From: Alphaproteobacteria bacterium
Lineage (GTDB): Bacteria > Pseudomonadota > Alphaproteobacteria > Rhizobiales > Hyphomicrobiaceae
Assembly (NCBI GenBank): GCA_005888525.1
Contig: VBAB01000246.1
Span: 1 to 11,098 of the forward strand
Length of the DNA stretch: 11,098 nucleotides
Direction: 5' to 3'
The notes beneath the pieces were generated by a model. The model saw nothing but the letters and a program-made list of their open reading frames with translations, was not told where the DNA came from and ran no database searches. Made by a program: the position numbers and the translations under genes. Positions 1 to 6,482 of this stretch are shown piece after piece (the stretch's first letter is position 1; each line of letters starts with the position of its first letter).

Positions 1-622
1 GAGGCCGAGGGCGAGGAGAAACCCAAGCGCGCGTCGATCCCGAAGGGCGTCGACGCCAACGCCGTGGAGCTCGCCTACGCGCTCAAGCTCCTGTCGCTGC
101 CGCGCGAGATCGGCCTGCACCCTGAGACCGGCAAGCCCATCACGGCAGGCCTCGGCCGCTACGGCCCCTTTATCCTGCACGAGGGCACCTACGCCAACCT
201 GCCATCGGTGGAGGAGGTGTTCGACGTCGGCATCAACCGCGCGGTGGCTTTGCTGGCAGAGAAGAAGGCCGGTGGCGGCAAGGGGCGCTTCCAGCGCGCC
301 GCACCGACCGTGCTCAAGGAGCTGGGCGAGCATCCGAGCGAAGGCGGCAAGGTGCAGGTGCTGTCGGGGCGCTATGGGCCCTACGTCAAGCACGGCGACG
401 TCAATGCCACGCACCATGGACGAGGCGGTGCAGCTGATCGCCGATCGCATCGCCAAGGGCCCGTCCAAGCCCAAGGGCCGCCGCGCCAAGAAGGCCCAAA
501 GTGGGGGCCAAGGTGGGGGCCAAGGTGGGGGCCAAGGTCGGGCCAAGAGCGCGGAGGCCAAGCCCAAGGCCGCCAAGGCGAAGAAGCCCAAGGCCGGCGG
601 GACCAGAGAGGCCGCGGAGTAG
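1..622 (+). CDS. topA: DNA topoisomerase I, C-terminal part (5' end outside window, frame disrupted)
   Basis: This is the tail of type IA DNA topoisomerase I, which relaxes negative supercoils. Reading frame 1 from base 1 shows the C-terminal Toprim-associated repeats: GRYGPFILHEGTYANL and then GRYGPYVKHGDVNAT, a pattern typical of alphaproteobacterial TopA. After VNAT the frame is lost. The expected continuation (TMDEAVQLIADRIAKG) resumes one frame over from about base 413 and runs to the TAG at 620-622 through a Lys/Ala-rich basic tail (AKKAQ, AKPKAAKAKKPKAGG). Homologues normally have about ten residues (an LP..-type linker) between VNAT and the xMDEAV helix, and these are absent here, so the lesion looks like a deletion of roughly 30 bases not divisible by three. 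The catalytic domains lie upstream of the window. TopA is normally essential, so an assembly or sequencing fault is more likely than a true pseudogene. The gene sits directly upstream of rnr and is probably co-transcribed with it. Confidence 0.88.
   Translation, partial: RPRARRNPSARRSRRASTPTPWSSPTRSSSCRCRARSACTLRPASPSRQASAATAPLSCTRAPTPTCHRWRRCSTSASTARWLCWQRRRPVAARGASSAPHRPCSRSWASIRAKAARCRCCRGAMGPTSSTATSMPRTMDEAVQLIADRIAKGPSKPKGRRAKKAQSGGQGGGQGGGQGRAKSAEAKPKAAKAKKPKAGGTREAAE
403..418 (+). other. Frame-disruption site in topA
   Basis: Frame 1 encodes VNAT up to about base 411, and frame 2 encodes TMDEAV from about base 413. The two halves belong to one family-typical protein but are out of register, and the short linker expected between them is missing. 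If frame 1 were read on, it would run out of homology into a low-complexity Arg/Gly-rich sequence as far as base 792, inside rnr. The exact lesion cannot be placed to the base from one sequence. Confidence 0.75.
501..547 (+). repeat. 12-bp tandem repeat in the topA tail
   Basis: GTGGGGGCCAAG occurs three times in perfect tandem (501-512, 513-524, 525-536), followed by a degenerate copy beginning GTCGGGCCAAG at 537. The unit is four codons, so copy-number change would not shift the frame. In the topA frame it reads as GGGQ repeats inside the basic, presumably disordered C-terminal tail. Confidence 0.9.
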
Positions 623-641
623 TTTTCAGGACCCCTCGAGA

Positions 642-2915
642 GTGCCCCGCAAACCCAAAGAAGCCCGCCGCGACGCGGGCCTGCCGAGCAAGCAACAGGT
701 TCTCGACTATTTGCGCACCGCGCCCGCCAAGTCCGGCAAGCGCGAGATCGCGCGCGCCTTCGGCATCAAGGGCGGCGACCGCATCGCGCTGAAGACGCTG
801 CTCACCGAGATGGCCGGGGAGGGCCTGCTCAGCGGCAACCGCAAGGCTTTCAAGGAGCGCGGGCACCTGCCCCCCGTGGCGGTGCTACAGATCGTCGCCC
901 GCGACAAGGACGGCGAGCTGATCGCCGAGCCCGCCGTCTGGGACACGGCCGAGGGCGAGCGCCCCCGCGCGCTGGTGCTGGCGCCGCGCGGCGGGCGGGG
1001 CTCGGCCGAGCCGGCGCTGGGTCAGGGCGACCGCATCCTGGCGCGGCTGACCCGGCTCGAGGACGCCGACGTCTTCGGCTACCGCTACGAGGCCGAGCCG
1101 ATCAAGCGCCTGCCGCGCGAGCAGCGCCGCCTGCTCGGCATCTTCCGCGCCAAGGCGGGTGGCGGCGGCCTGATCGACCCCGTCGATCGCAAGGAGCTGA
1201 GGGAGTGGCCGATCGCTGCCGGCGATGAAGGCGGCGCCAAGACCGGCGATCTCGTGCGCTTCGAGCTCAGCCGCGCGCACCGCTACGGGGTGGAGCAGGC
1301 GCGCATCGCCGAGACGCTCGGCAACCCTCAGGATCAGCGCAAGATCAGCCTGATCGCCGTGCACGCGCACGGCATCCCCGACGAGTTCCCGCACGCCGTG
1401 CTGGCCGAGGTGGGGAAGCTCGAGCCGCCGAGGCTCGCCGGCCGCACCGACCTGCGAGCGCTGGACCTCGTCACCATCGATCCCGTCGATGCGCGCGACC
1501 ACGACGATGCCGTCCACGCCGCCCCGGATGCCGACGCCGGCAACGGCGGCGGCTTTGTGGTGCATGTGGCGATCGCCGACGTCGCCCACTACGTGCGGCC
1601 CGGCACCCGGCTCGACCGCGAGGCGCAGATGCGCGGCAACTCGGTCTACTTCCCCGACCGGGTCGTGCCGATGCTGCCGGAGCCGATCTCCAACGACCTG
1701 TGCTCGCTCAAGGAGCGGGAGGAGCGCCCCTGCCTCGCCGTGCGCCTGATCTTCGACCGCCACGGCAACAAGAAGGGGCACACCTTCCTGCGCGCCATGA
1801 TGCGCTCCGCCGCCAAGCTGTCCTACGAGGAGGCGCAGGCCGCCGTCGACGGACAACCGAGCGCACGAGCCGCTCCTCTCCTCGACTCGGCGCTGAAGCC
1901 CCTGTGGTCGGCCTATGCAGCGCTCGCGGCCGCCCGAGACCGACGGGCGCCACTCGACCTCGACCTGCCCGAGCGCAAGATCGTGCTCGACGCGCAGGGC
2001 CAAGTCGAGCGCGTGACGAGGCCCGAGCGGCTCGAGGCGCATCGCCTGATCGAGGAGTTCATGATCCAGGCCAACGTGGCGGCCGCGGAGACGCTCGAGG
2101 CAAGGCGCGCCGCCGTCGTCTACCGGGTGCACGATGCGCCTTCCAAGGAGAAGCTCACCGCGCTGCGCGAGTTCCTGGAGAGCCTGGGTCTGAAGCTTCC
2201 CGGTGCCGGCTCGCTGCAGGCCGGCGACTTCAACCGCGTGCTGCAGCGCGCCAAGTCGATGCCGGTCGCGGACCTCATCAACGAGATCGTGCTGCGCTCG
2301 CAATCGCAAGCCGTCTACGCGGCGGAGAACCTCGGACATTTCGGGCTGCATCTGCGCCGCTATGCGCATTTCACCTCGCCGATCCGGCGCTATGCCGACC
2401 TGCTCGTGCACCGCTCGCTGATCCGCGCCCTGGGCCTGGGTGCTGGCGCGCTTGCCGACGAGGAAGCCGCGCGGCTGGGCGATATCGCGCAGGCGATCTC
2501 GGATGCCGAGCGCCGGGCCATGGCCGCCGAGCGCGAGACCACCGACAGGCTGATCGCCGCCTACCTCGCCGACCGCGTGGGGGCAGAGTTCGACGCGCGC
2601 ATTTCCGGGGTCACGCGCTCCGGCCTGTTCGTGCGCCTGCTCGACACCGGAGCCGACGGCTTCGTGCCGGCGGCCACGATCGGCAACGACTACTATCGCC
2701 ATCACGAGGACAGCCACGCGCTGATCGGCGACCGCACGGGCGAGACCTACCGGCTGGGCGACGGCGTGCGGGTCAAGCTCGTCGAGGCGATCCCGACGGC
2801 CGGCGCGCTGCGCTTCGAGATGCTGTCGGAGGGCAAGCGCCAGGGCAGCACCGCAGGCGCCCTGCCGAAGGGCCGCCGCTTCGGGAGGGGCCACAGACGG
2901 CCGCGATCGCGTTGA
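642..2915 (+). CDS. rnr: Ribonuclease R (RNB-family 3'-5' exoribonuclease)
   Basis: This is a processive 3'-5' exoribonuclease that degrades structured RNA in the cytoplasm and takes part in rRNA and mRNA turnover. The predicted protein is 757 residues, normal for RNase R. It has an N-terminal winged-helix segment (about 12-70, KQQVLDYLRTAP...), cold-shock-like RNA-binding domains (about 80-230), the RNB catalytic domain (about 265-600), and a C-terminal S1 domain (about 646-730, ISGVTRSGLFVRL) with a basic tail. The metal-binding aspartates lie in TIDPVDARDHDDAV, D280, D286, D288 and D289, equivalent to E. coli D272/278/280/281. The family signature YAHFTSPIRRYADLLVH is at 574-590. The open frame extends upstream to about 501, but that part only mirrors the topA tail. 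GTG at 642 gives the usual (M)PRKP start, follows topA by 19 bases, and has AGGA at 628-631. Confidence 0.95.
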   Translation: MPRKPKEARRDAGLPSKQQVLDYLRTAPAKSGKREIARAFGIKGGDRIALKTLLTEMAGEGLLSGNRKAFKERGHLPPVAVLQIVARDKDGELIAEPAVWDTAEGERPRALVLAPRGGRGSAEPALGQGDRILARLTRLEDADVFGYRYEAEPIKRLPREQRRLLGIFRAKAGGGGLIDPVDRKELREWPIAAGDEGGAKTGDLVRFELSRAHRYGVEQARIAETLGNPQDQRKISLIAVHAHGIPDEFPHAVLAEVGKLEPPRLAGRTDLRALDLVTIDPVDARDHDDAVHAAPDADAGNGGGFVVHVAIADVAHYVRPGTRLDREAQMRGNSVYFPDRVVPMLPEPISNDLCSLKEREERPCLAVRLIFDRHGNKKGHTFLRAMMRSAAKLSYEEAQAAVDGQPSARAAPLLDSALKPLWSAYAALAAARDRRAPLDLDLPERKIVLDAQGQVERVTRPERLEAHRLIEEFMIQANVAAAETLEARRAAVVYRVHDAPSKEKLTALREFLESLGLKLPGAGSLQAGDFNRVLQRAKSMPVADLINEIVLRSQSQAVYAAENLGHFGLHLRRYAHFTSPIRRYADLLVHRSLIRALGLGAGALADEEAARLGDIAQAISDAERRAMAAERETTDRLIAAYLADRVGAEFDARISGVTRSGLFVRLLDTGADGFVPAATIGNDYYRHHEDSHALIGDRTGETYRLGDGVRVKLVEAIPTAGALRFEMLSEGKRQGSTAGALPKGRRFGRGHRRPRSR

Positions 2916-2928
2916 CGGCGGCAGCATT

Positions 2929-3043
2929 GTCATCCCGGTGCTTGCCTGCCCTCGGCGAAGGCCGAGGGTCGCCGGGATCCATCGGTCCGCAAACTCCGGC
3001 ATATGCCGATGACTGGATACCGGGCGCAAGGCCCGGTATGACA
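2929..3043. repeat. Multi-palindromic intergenic element (TGTCATCCCGG...CCGGTATGACA)
   Basis: The region between rnr and the NUDIX gene is almost wholly filled by nested inverted repeats. The ends TGTCATCCCGG (2929-2939) and CCGGTATGACA (3033-3043) are near-complementary. An inner pair, CCGGGATCCA (2972-2981) and TGGATACCGG (3013-3022), is also near-complementary. Local hairpins are CCCTCGGC-GAAG-GCCGAGGG (2949-2968, 8-bp stem), the perfect palindrome CGGCATATGCCG (2997-3008), and ACCGGGC-GCAAG-GCCCGGT (3019-3037, 7-bp stem). The TGTCATCCCGG/GGATCCA wording resembles short dispersed palindromic repeats common between genes in Hyphomicrobiales. As RNA it would fold into a cruciform-like structure that could stabilise or terminate the rnr transcript. 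Many rhizobial genomes have a DUF983 gene at this spot; none is present here. Confidence 0.8.
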
Positions 3044-3072
3044 AGCGGAGGGCAATCACGGAACCGCAACGC

Positions 3073-3819
3073 ATGACGGTAGAAGAGCCACAAGCGCCGA
3101 AAGCGCCGGCCAAGGCGCGCGCGTTGCGCCCGCGCGATGCCGCGACCTTGATCATCGTCGACAATTCTTCGGGCGAGCCGCGCGTGCTGCTCGGCCGGCG
3201 GCGCCTCGACATGGTGTTCATGCCCGGACGCTACGTATTCCCCGGCGGCCGCGTCGACCCCGCCGACAAGCAAATCGTCGTCGAGGAGGACCTGAGGCCG
3301 CGTGATCTCGAAAAATTGATGGTGGCCATGAAGGGCACCCCGAGCGCGGCAAGGGCGCGCGCGCTTGCGCTTGCCGCCGTGCGCGAGACCTTCGAGGAGG
3401 CGGGCTTGCTCATCGGCATGCCGCTCGGAGCACGCGTTGCGCCGAAGTCGCCGACCTGGCAGAGTTTTTTTGCCACCGGCTACCGGCCGGCCCTAGACCG
3501 GCTGACGTTCTTCGCGCGCGCCGTGACGCCGCCCGGCCGCCCGCGCCGCTTCGACAGCAGATTCTTCTGCGTCGAGGCCGAGGCCATTGTCCACAGGGCG
3601 AAAATCGAGGACGGGGAGTTGTCGGACCTCGAATGGCATTCGATCGCCCAGGCGCGTTCGCTCGAGCTGCCCAACATAACGCGGGTGGTGCTGGAAGATC
3701 TGAGCGAGCGCATCGCTGCGGGCGCATTGCACACCGGCGATTTTCCCGTCCCGTTCTATCACCGGCGCAACGGCGCATTCCGGCGCGACCTCATCGGCGG
3801 CGACGTCGACCTTGACTAA
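3073..3819 (+). CDS. NUDIX hydrolase, NUDT19-like
   Basis: This is a 248-residue NUDIX-superfamily protein, expected to cleave a nucleoside-diphosphate-linked substrate (possibly a CoA derivative or nucleotide sugar) with divalent metal. The fold start AATLIIVDNSSGEPRVLLGRR is followed by FPGGRVDPAD (56-65). The metal-binding part RETFEEAG lies at 104-111. In a standard NUDIX box (GX5EX7REUXEEXGU) these two halves sit about 14 residues apart. Here roughly 30 extra residues separate them, as in the NUDT19/RP2p-like subgroup, whose members are often annotated simply as NUDIX hydrolase. The C-terminus (PFYHRRNG...) is also typical of this group. The ATG at 3073 has only a weak purine-rich sequence upstream (AGCGGAGGG at 3044-3052). 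The gene lies between rnr and rpmG in a conserved rhizobial order. The substrate cannot be deduced from the sequence. Confidence 0.85.
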   Translation: MTVEEPQAPKAPAKARALRPRDAATLIIVDNSSGEPRVLLGRRRLDMVFMPGRYVFPGGRVDPADKQIVVEEDLRPRDLEKLMVAMKGTPSAARARALALAAVRETFEEAGLLIGMPLGARVAPKSPTWQSFFATGYRPALDRLTFFARAVTPPGRPRRFDSRFFCVEAEAIVHRAKIEDGELSDLEWHSIAQARSLELPNITRVVLEDLSERIAAGALHTGDFPVPFYHRRNGAFRRDLIGGDVDLD

Positions 3820-3884
3820 CGGTTCTCAGTGGCTAAAGTCCGCGCCAGTCGAGTTCGCTTCGCAACCAATCAAGGCCTGATGCC

Positions 3885-4052
3885 ATGGCTAAGCCGATTA
3901 CCCAGAAGATCAAGTTGCTGAGCACGGCCGGCACCGGATTTTTCTACGTGACGAAGAAAAACCCGCGGACCGCGACCGAGAAACTCTCATTCAAGAAGTA
4001 CGATCCGATTGCGCGCAAGCACGTAGCTTTCAAAGAAACGAAGATCAAGTAG
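3885..4052 (+). CDS. rpmG: 50S ribosomal protein L33
   Basis: This 55-residue, strongly basic protein is a structural component of the large ribosomal subunit. It begins MAKPITQKIKLLSTAGTGFF and ends KHVAFKETKIK. The family landmarks GTGFFYVTKKNPR and KLSFKKYDP are present and the length is exactly typical. There are no cysteines, so this is the zinc-independent (C-minus) L33 form usual in proteobacteria. The start is supported by AAGG at 3872-3875, nine bases upstream of ATG. The gene lies 65 bases after the NUDIX gene and is the last gene of this + strand group, facing pleD tail to tail. Confidence 0.95.
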   Translation: MAKPITQKIKLLSTAGTGFFYVTKKNPRTATEKLSFKKYDPIARKHVAFKETKIK

Positions 4053-4071
4053 GCCGGCCGATCGCCCGGCC
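4052..4071 (+). terminator. Weak stem-loop just after rpmG
   Basis: GGCCGG (4052-4057) and CCGGCC (4066-4071) can pair around an 8-base loop starting at the last base of the rpmG stop codon. It is placed where a transcript end is expected, between convergent operons, but there is no real T-tract after it, only CCATTCTC. Treat it as a candidate only. Confidence 0.35.
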
Positions 4072-4245
4072 CATTCTCGCGCCGAGCCATCGTCAGCTGC
4101 AGGTTGTCCGATATCGATCTGCTCCCGTCGCGGAGCCGCGCCAGTCTATTGGTCGCGCCAAAGGAGAGAATGCACAGCAGATGTACAGCCACACCTTGAG
4201 TGCGCGGCCAAGCGCAAGAAATCATCCGCTCTTCGGTGAGAGTGT

Positions 4246-4307
4246 GGCCGCGTCCGTGACTGACATCGGCAGCGGGGTAGAAGTCCGAGCAGTCACGGAC
4301 GCAGGCC
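4246..4307. other. Long perfect-arm hairpin, candidate structured RNA
   Basis: GCGTCCGTGACTG (4250-4262) is perfectly complementary to CAGTCACGGACGC (4290-4302). The stem extends outward with GGCC (4246-4249) to GGCC (4304-4307) across one bulged A, giving 17 pairs. Inside the 27-base apical part, TCGG (4266-4269) can pair with CCGA (4285-4288). The strand of any transcript is unknown. Confidence 0.6.
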
Positions 4308-4412
4308 TGCCAAGTCATGGACCAAAGAGGGCGTTGGCCAGACCCGGCGTTCGATCGTCCGTTGGCGGCACTTCAAGAGGAGGCCACTCCTAGCCACTTA
4401 GGGACGATCACA

Positions 4413-4456
4413 CCTCACGGTGTCAGGAGATGCGGCGGACCTGACAGTCCGTGAGG
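4413..4456. other. Second strong hairpin in the rpmG-pleD intergenic region
   Basis: CCTCACGG (4413-4420) plus TGTCAGG (4421-4427) pair with CCTGACA (4440-4446) and CCGTGAGG (4449-4456). This makes 15 pairs with a two-base GT bulge and a 12-base loop (4428-4439). A short T-run (AATTTTC, from about 4465) follows at some distance, which is not a standard intrinsic terminator layout. Confidence 0.6.
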
Positions 4457-4708
4457 ATCTCGCGAATTTTCTGTGGACAAAGCGGCGCGCCCTAGGGCGT
4501 CGCTCGCTACTGGTGCCGCTTGTCCCTCCTCCCGCCATTTTCCCCAACCTAAAGAAAGCAGATCGTCAAGGAGTTGGCAATACTTTCCTTTTTAGCATCA
4601 AATGTTTGGATGGATGTTTAGACAATCGATACCAGGTGCGGCGATGTGCAGGACGACCGCGAACCAATAGTCATTCCAGCAACTTAGACCGTCACTTTCG
4701 CACCGCCC

Positions 4709-6075
4709 TCAGGCCGCGTCCGCAACCACCCGATTGCGCCCGCCACGCTTGGCGACGTAGAGCGCCTGGTCGGCCCGCTTGAAGAGCGCCTCCAGCGAAG
4801 CTTGCGGCTGCTCGAGCGTGGCGACGCCGACGCTGGCGGTCACCTTCAGCCTGGCCTCGCCGCCAACCTGGAACGGCTCGGCAGCGATGCATTCCCTGAG
4901 GCGCTCGCCGACCTGGCAGGCCCGCTCCAGCCCGCTATCGGGCATCACGATCACGAACTCCTCGCCGCCGATGCGGCAAGCCAGATCGATGCTGCGGGTG
5001 TTGCGACGAAAGCGGGCGGCGAACTGGCGCAGCACGCTGTCGCCGGCTTCGTGCCCATAGGTGTCGTTGATCGACTTGAAGTTGTCGATGTCCACGAGCA
5101 CCAGCGAAAGCGGTCGGCCGGCGGCGCCCGCCTCGCAAGGGCGGCCAGATGCGTCTCCATGTACCTGCGATTGTGCAGTCCCGTGAGCGCGTCCGTCACG
5201 GCCAGCTCGACGCTCTCCTCCAAGCGATCGCGCAGGTAGTCGGAATGGCGCTTGCGCTTGATCTGCGTGCGCACCCGGGCCACCACCTCGTTGCGATCTA
5301 CCGGGCGCGCCAAATAATCGTTCACGCCCATGTCGAGCGCGCGCAGGAGGCGGGCTTCTTCGCCGGGCTGCACGATGACGATGATGGGCAGGTGGCGCGT
5401 GCGCTCCATCGAGCGCACCTGGCTGCAGAGTCGCAGGCCATCGGCTTGTGCCAGGTTCAAGCTGACGATGAGCAGATCGTAGGGCTTGTCACCCAGGTGC
5501 AGGAGCGCGGCGTGCAGGTCGGACTCGACGTGCACCTCGTGCAATTTGCCGAGCACGCCGACGACGCGCTTCGCCACGCGCTCGTTGTCCTCGACCAGGA
5601 GAATGCGTCCGCCGCTTTCCGTCCTCGGCCATGCCACGGCGCTACCCGGCAGCGCGCCGATCTGGGCGCCGGAGGCCATGCGCAGCATCATCTCGTCGTT
5701 CAGCGTCTTGAGGCGTGCCAGGTTCTTCACACGAGTGATGAGCGCGATGTCGTCGACCGGCTTGGTGATGAAGTCGTCGGCACCCGCTTCGAGCCCCTGC
5801 ACCTTGTCGGAGGCCTGATCGAGCGCCGTGACCATCACGACCGGCACGTGCATCGTCTTGGGGGAGCCCTTGATGCGGCGGCAGACCTCGAAGCCGTCCA
5901 TCGCCGGCATCATGACGTCGAGCAGGACCACGTCCACGCGCTCGGTCCGCAGAAGCTCGAGCGCCTCCTCGCCTGAGTACGCGGTGAACACGTCGAAGTA
6001 CTCGGCGGAAAGCCGGGCCTCCAGCAATTTGACGTTGGCAAGGATGTCGTCAACGACCAATACGCGGCCAGTCAT
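4709..6075 (-). CDS. pleD: PleD-type response regulator / diguanylate cyclase (apparent frameshift)
   Basis: The architecture is REC-REC-GGDEF, as in Caulobacter PleD, which makes c-di-GMP at the cell pole when phosphorylated. REC1 (1-118) has phospho-acceptor D53 (LLDVMMPAMDG) and K105. REC2 (about 157-275) is degenerate: S205 replaces the Asp and R257 the Lys, as expected for PleD's adaptor-like second receiver. The linker LAVTDALTGLHNRRYMETHL leads into the GGDEF domain, with active-site GGEEF (bases 4955-4969) and inhibitory I-site RSID (4985-4996), both intact. The frame breaks after LAALARRA, near 5119-5132. The rest (GRPLSLVLVDIDNFKSINDT...) is one frame over and ends at the TGA at 4709-4711. 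Restoring one base gives 455 residues, against 454 in Caulobacter PleD. Thus the sequence shows two fragments: 6075 to about 5130, and about 5130 to 4709. GAAGG precedes the ATG. The gene lies 35 bases downstream of divK. Confidence 0.9.
5119..5132 (-). other. Frameshift site in pleD
   Basis: On the coding strand the codons AGG CGG GCG CCG CCG GCC GAC CG encode RRAPPAD and then nonsense. Adding one base around GCGGGCGCCGCC gives RRAAAGRPLSLVLVDIDNF, the expected PleD sequence. The site is a GC-only run with short repeats, a common place for base-call errors. No known programmed slippage motif is evident. Confidence 0.75.
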
Positions 6076-6110
6076 CGGGCACCTTCACAACCCTGCGAGC
6101 CCGGCGGCTC

Positions 6111-6482
6111 TCATGCTTCCCCAAGGTACCGGCGCACTGTCTCGAGAAACGTGCCGATCGAGATCGGCTTGGAAATGTAGGCCTCGCAGCCCCCCTGCCT
6201 GATGCGCTGCTCGTCCCCCTTCATGGCAAAGGCGGTGACGGCGATCACGGGAATCTCGCGCAGCTCCTCGTCATCCTTGAGCCACTTGGTAACCTCGAGG
6301 CCGGAGACCTCGGGCAGCTGGATGTCCATCAAGATCAGGTCCGGCCGCTGCTCGCGTGCGATCTTCAGCGCCTCCATGCCACTGCGGGTCTGGAGCGTCT
6401 TGTAGCCGTGCGCGTCCAGAAGATCGTGGAAGAGCTTCATGTTGAGCTCATTGTCCTCGACGATCAGGACGGTCCTGGCCAC
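6111..6482 (-). CDS. divK: DivK single-domain response regulator
   Basis: This is a stand-alone receiver domain that, in Alphaproteobacteria, relays phosphate from DivJ/PleC-type kinases and controls the CckA-ChpT-CtrA cell-cycle pathway through DivL. The sequence matches DivK closely: TVLIVEDNELNMKLFHDLL, LILMDIQLPEVSGLEVTKWL, VIAVTAFAMKGDE, GGCEAYISKPIS. I chose the GTG at 6480-6482 because it gives 123 residues with the phospho-acceptor at D53 and acidic pair E9/D10, numbered as in Caulobacter DivK. An in-frame ATG at 6537-6539 would add 19 residues (MTYQESSKTIAGRRPGAAR) that have no family counterpart. Neither start has a clear ribosome binding site. It is followed after 35 bases by pleD, and the two are probably one operon, as in Caulobacter. 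Confidence 0.93.
   Translation of the reverse strand: MARTVLIVEDNELNMKLFHDLLDAHGYKTLQTRSGMEALKIAREQRPDLILMDIQLPEVSGLEVTKWLKDDEELREIPVIAVTAFAMKGDEQRIRQGGCEAYISKPISIGTFLETVRRYLGEA

Larger units (their letters stand above)
4072..4708. other. Long gene-free convergent intergenic region with hairpins
   Basis: About 640 bases separate the ends of rpmG (+) and pleD (-), with no ORF showing family-like sequence or convincing start signals. Base composition differs from the flanking genes: 4561-4620 has only 22 G+C of 60. It contains two strong hairpins (4246-4307 and 4413-4456), a 12-bp palindrome CGCCCTAGGGCG (4488-4499), and smaller dyads such as CGCGG-AG-CCGCG near 4130. An AAGGAG followed by ATG at 4170 opens only a nine-codon frame, and the longer ATG frame at 4181-4393 has no recognisable content. 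The region may hold a small RNA, or it may be decayed inserted DNA. Confidence 0.6.

Noticed and set aside
885..3221. 778-codon open frame on the minus strand opposite rnr
   Set aside because: It is a long antisense frame created by high GC codon bias. It lacks any recognisable motif, while the + strand encodes a complete RNase R with catalytic residues.
4340..4370. tRNA-like GTTCGATC (4349-4356)
   Set aside because: The bases flanking the putative T-loop do not form a 5-bp stem and no acceptor or anticodon arms are found.
4170..4393. Possible small genes after AAGGAG: a 9-codon frame (ATG 4170) and a 70-codon frame (ATG 4181)
   Set aside because: Spacing from AAGGAG is too short for the first (3 bases) and too long for the second (14 bases). 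The longer product is low-information Ser/Arg/Gly-rich and overlaps the hairpin arms; nothing supports translation.
4420..4782. 120-codon + strand frame running into the end of pleD
   Set aside because: It has no plausible start signal or family sequence, includes the AT-rich spacer, and overlaps the GGDEF coding region antisense.
4984..5000. Idea that degenerate PleD receiver 2 is damaged
   Set aside because: Loss of the phospho-acceptor in the second receiver is normal for PleD proteins, and the I-site and GGEEF are intact; only the frameshift is unusual.
5149..5976. 275-codon + strand open frame opposite pleD
   Set aside because: It is His/Ala/Arg-rich without family features, and it is antisense to the well-supported receiver domains.
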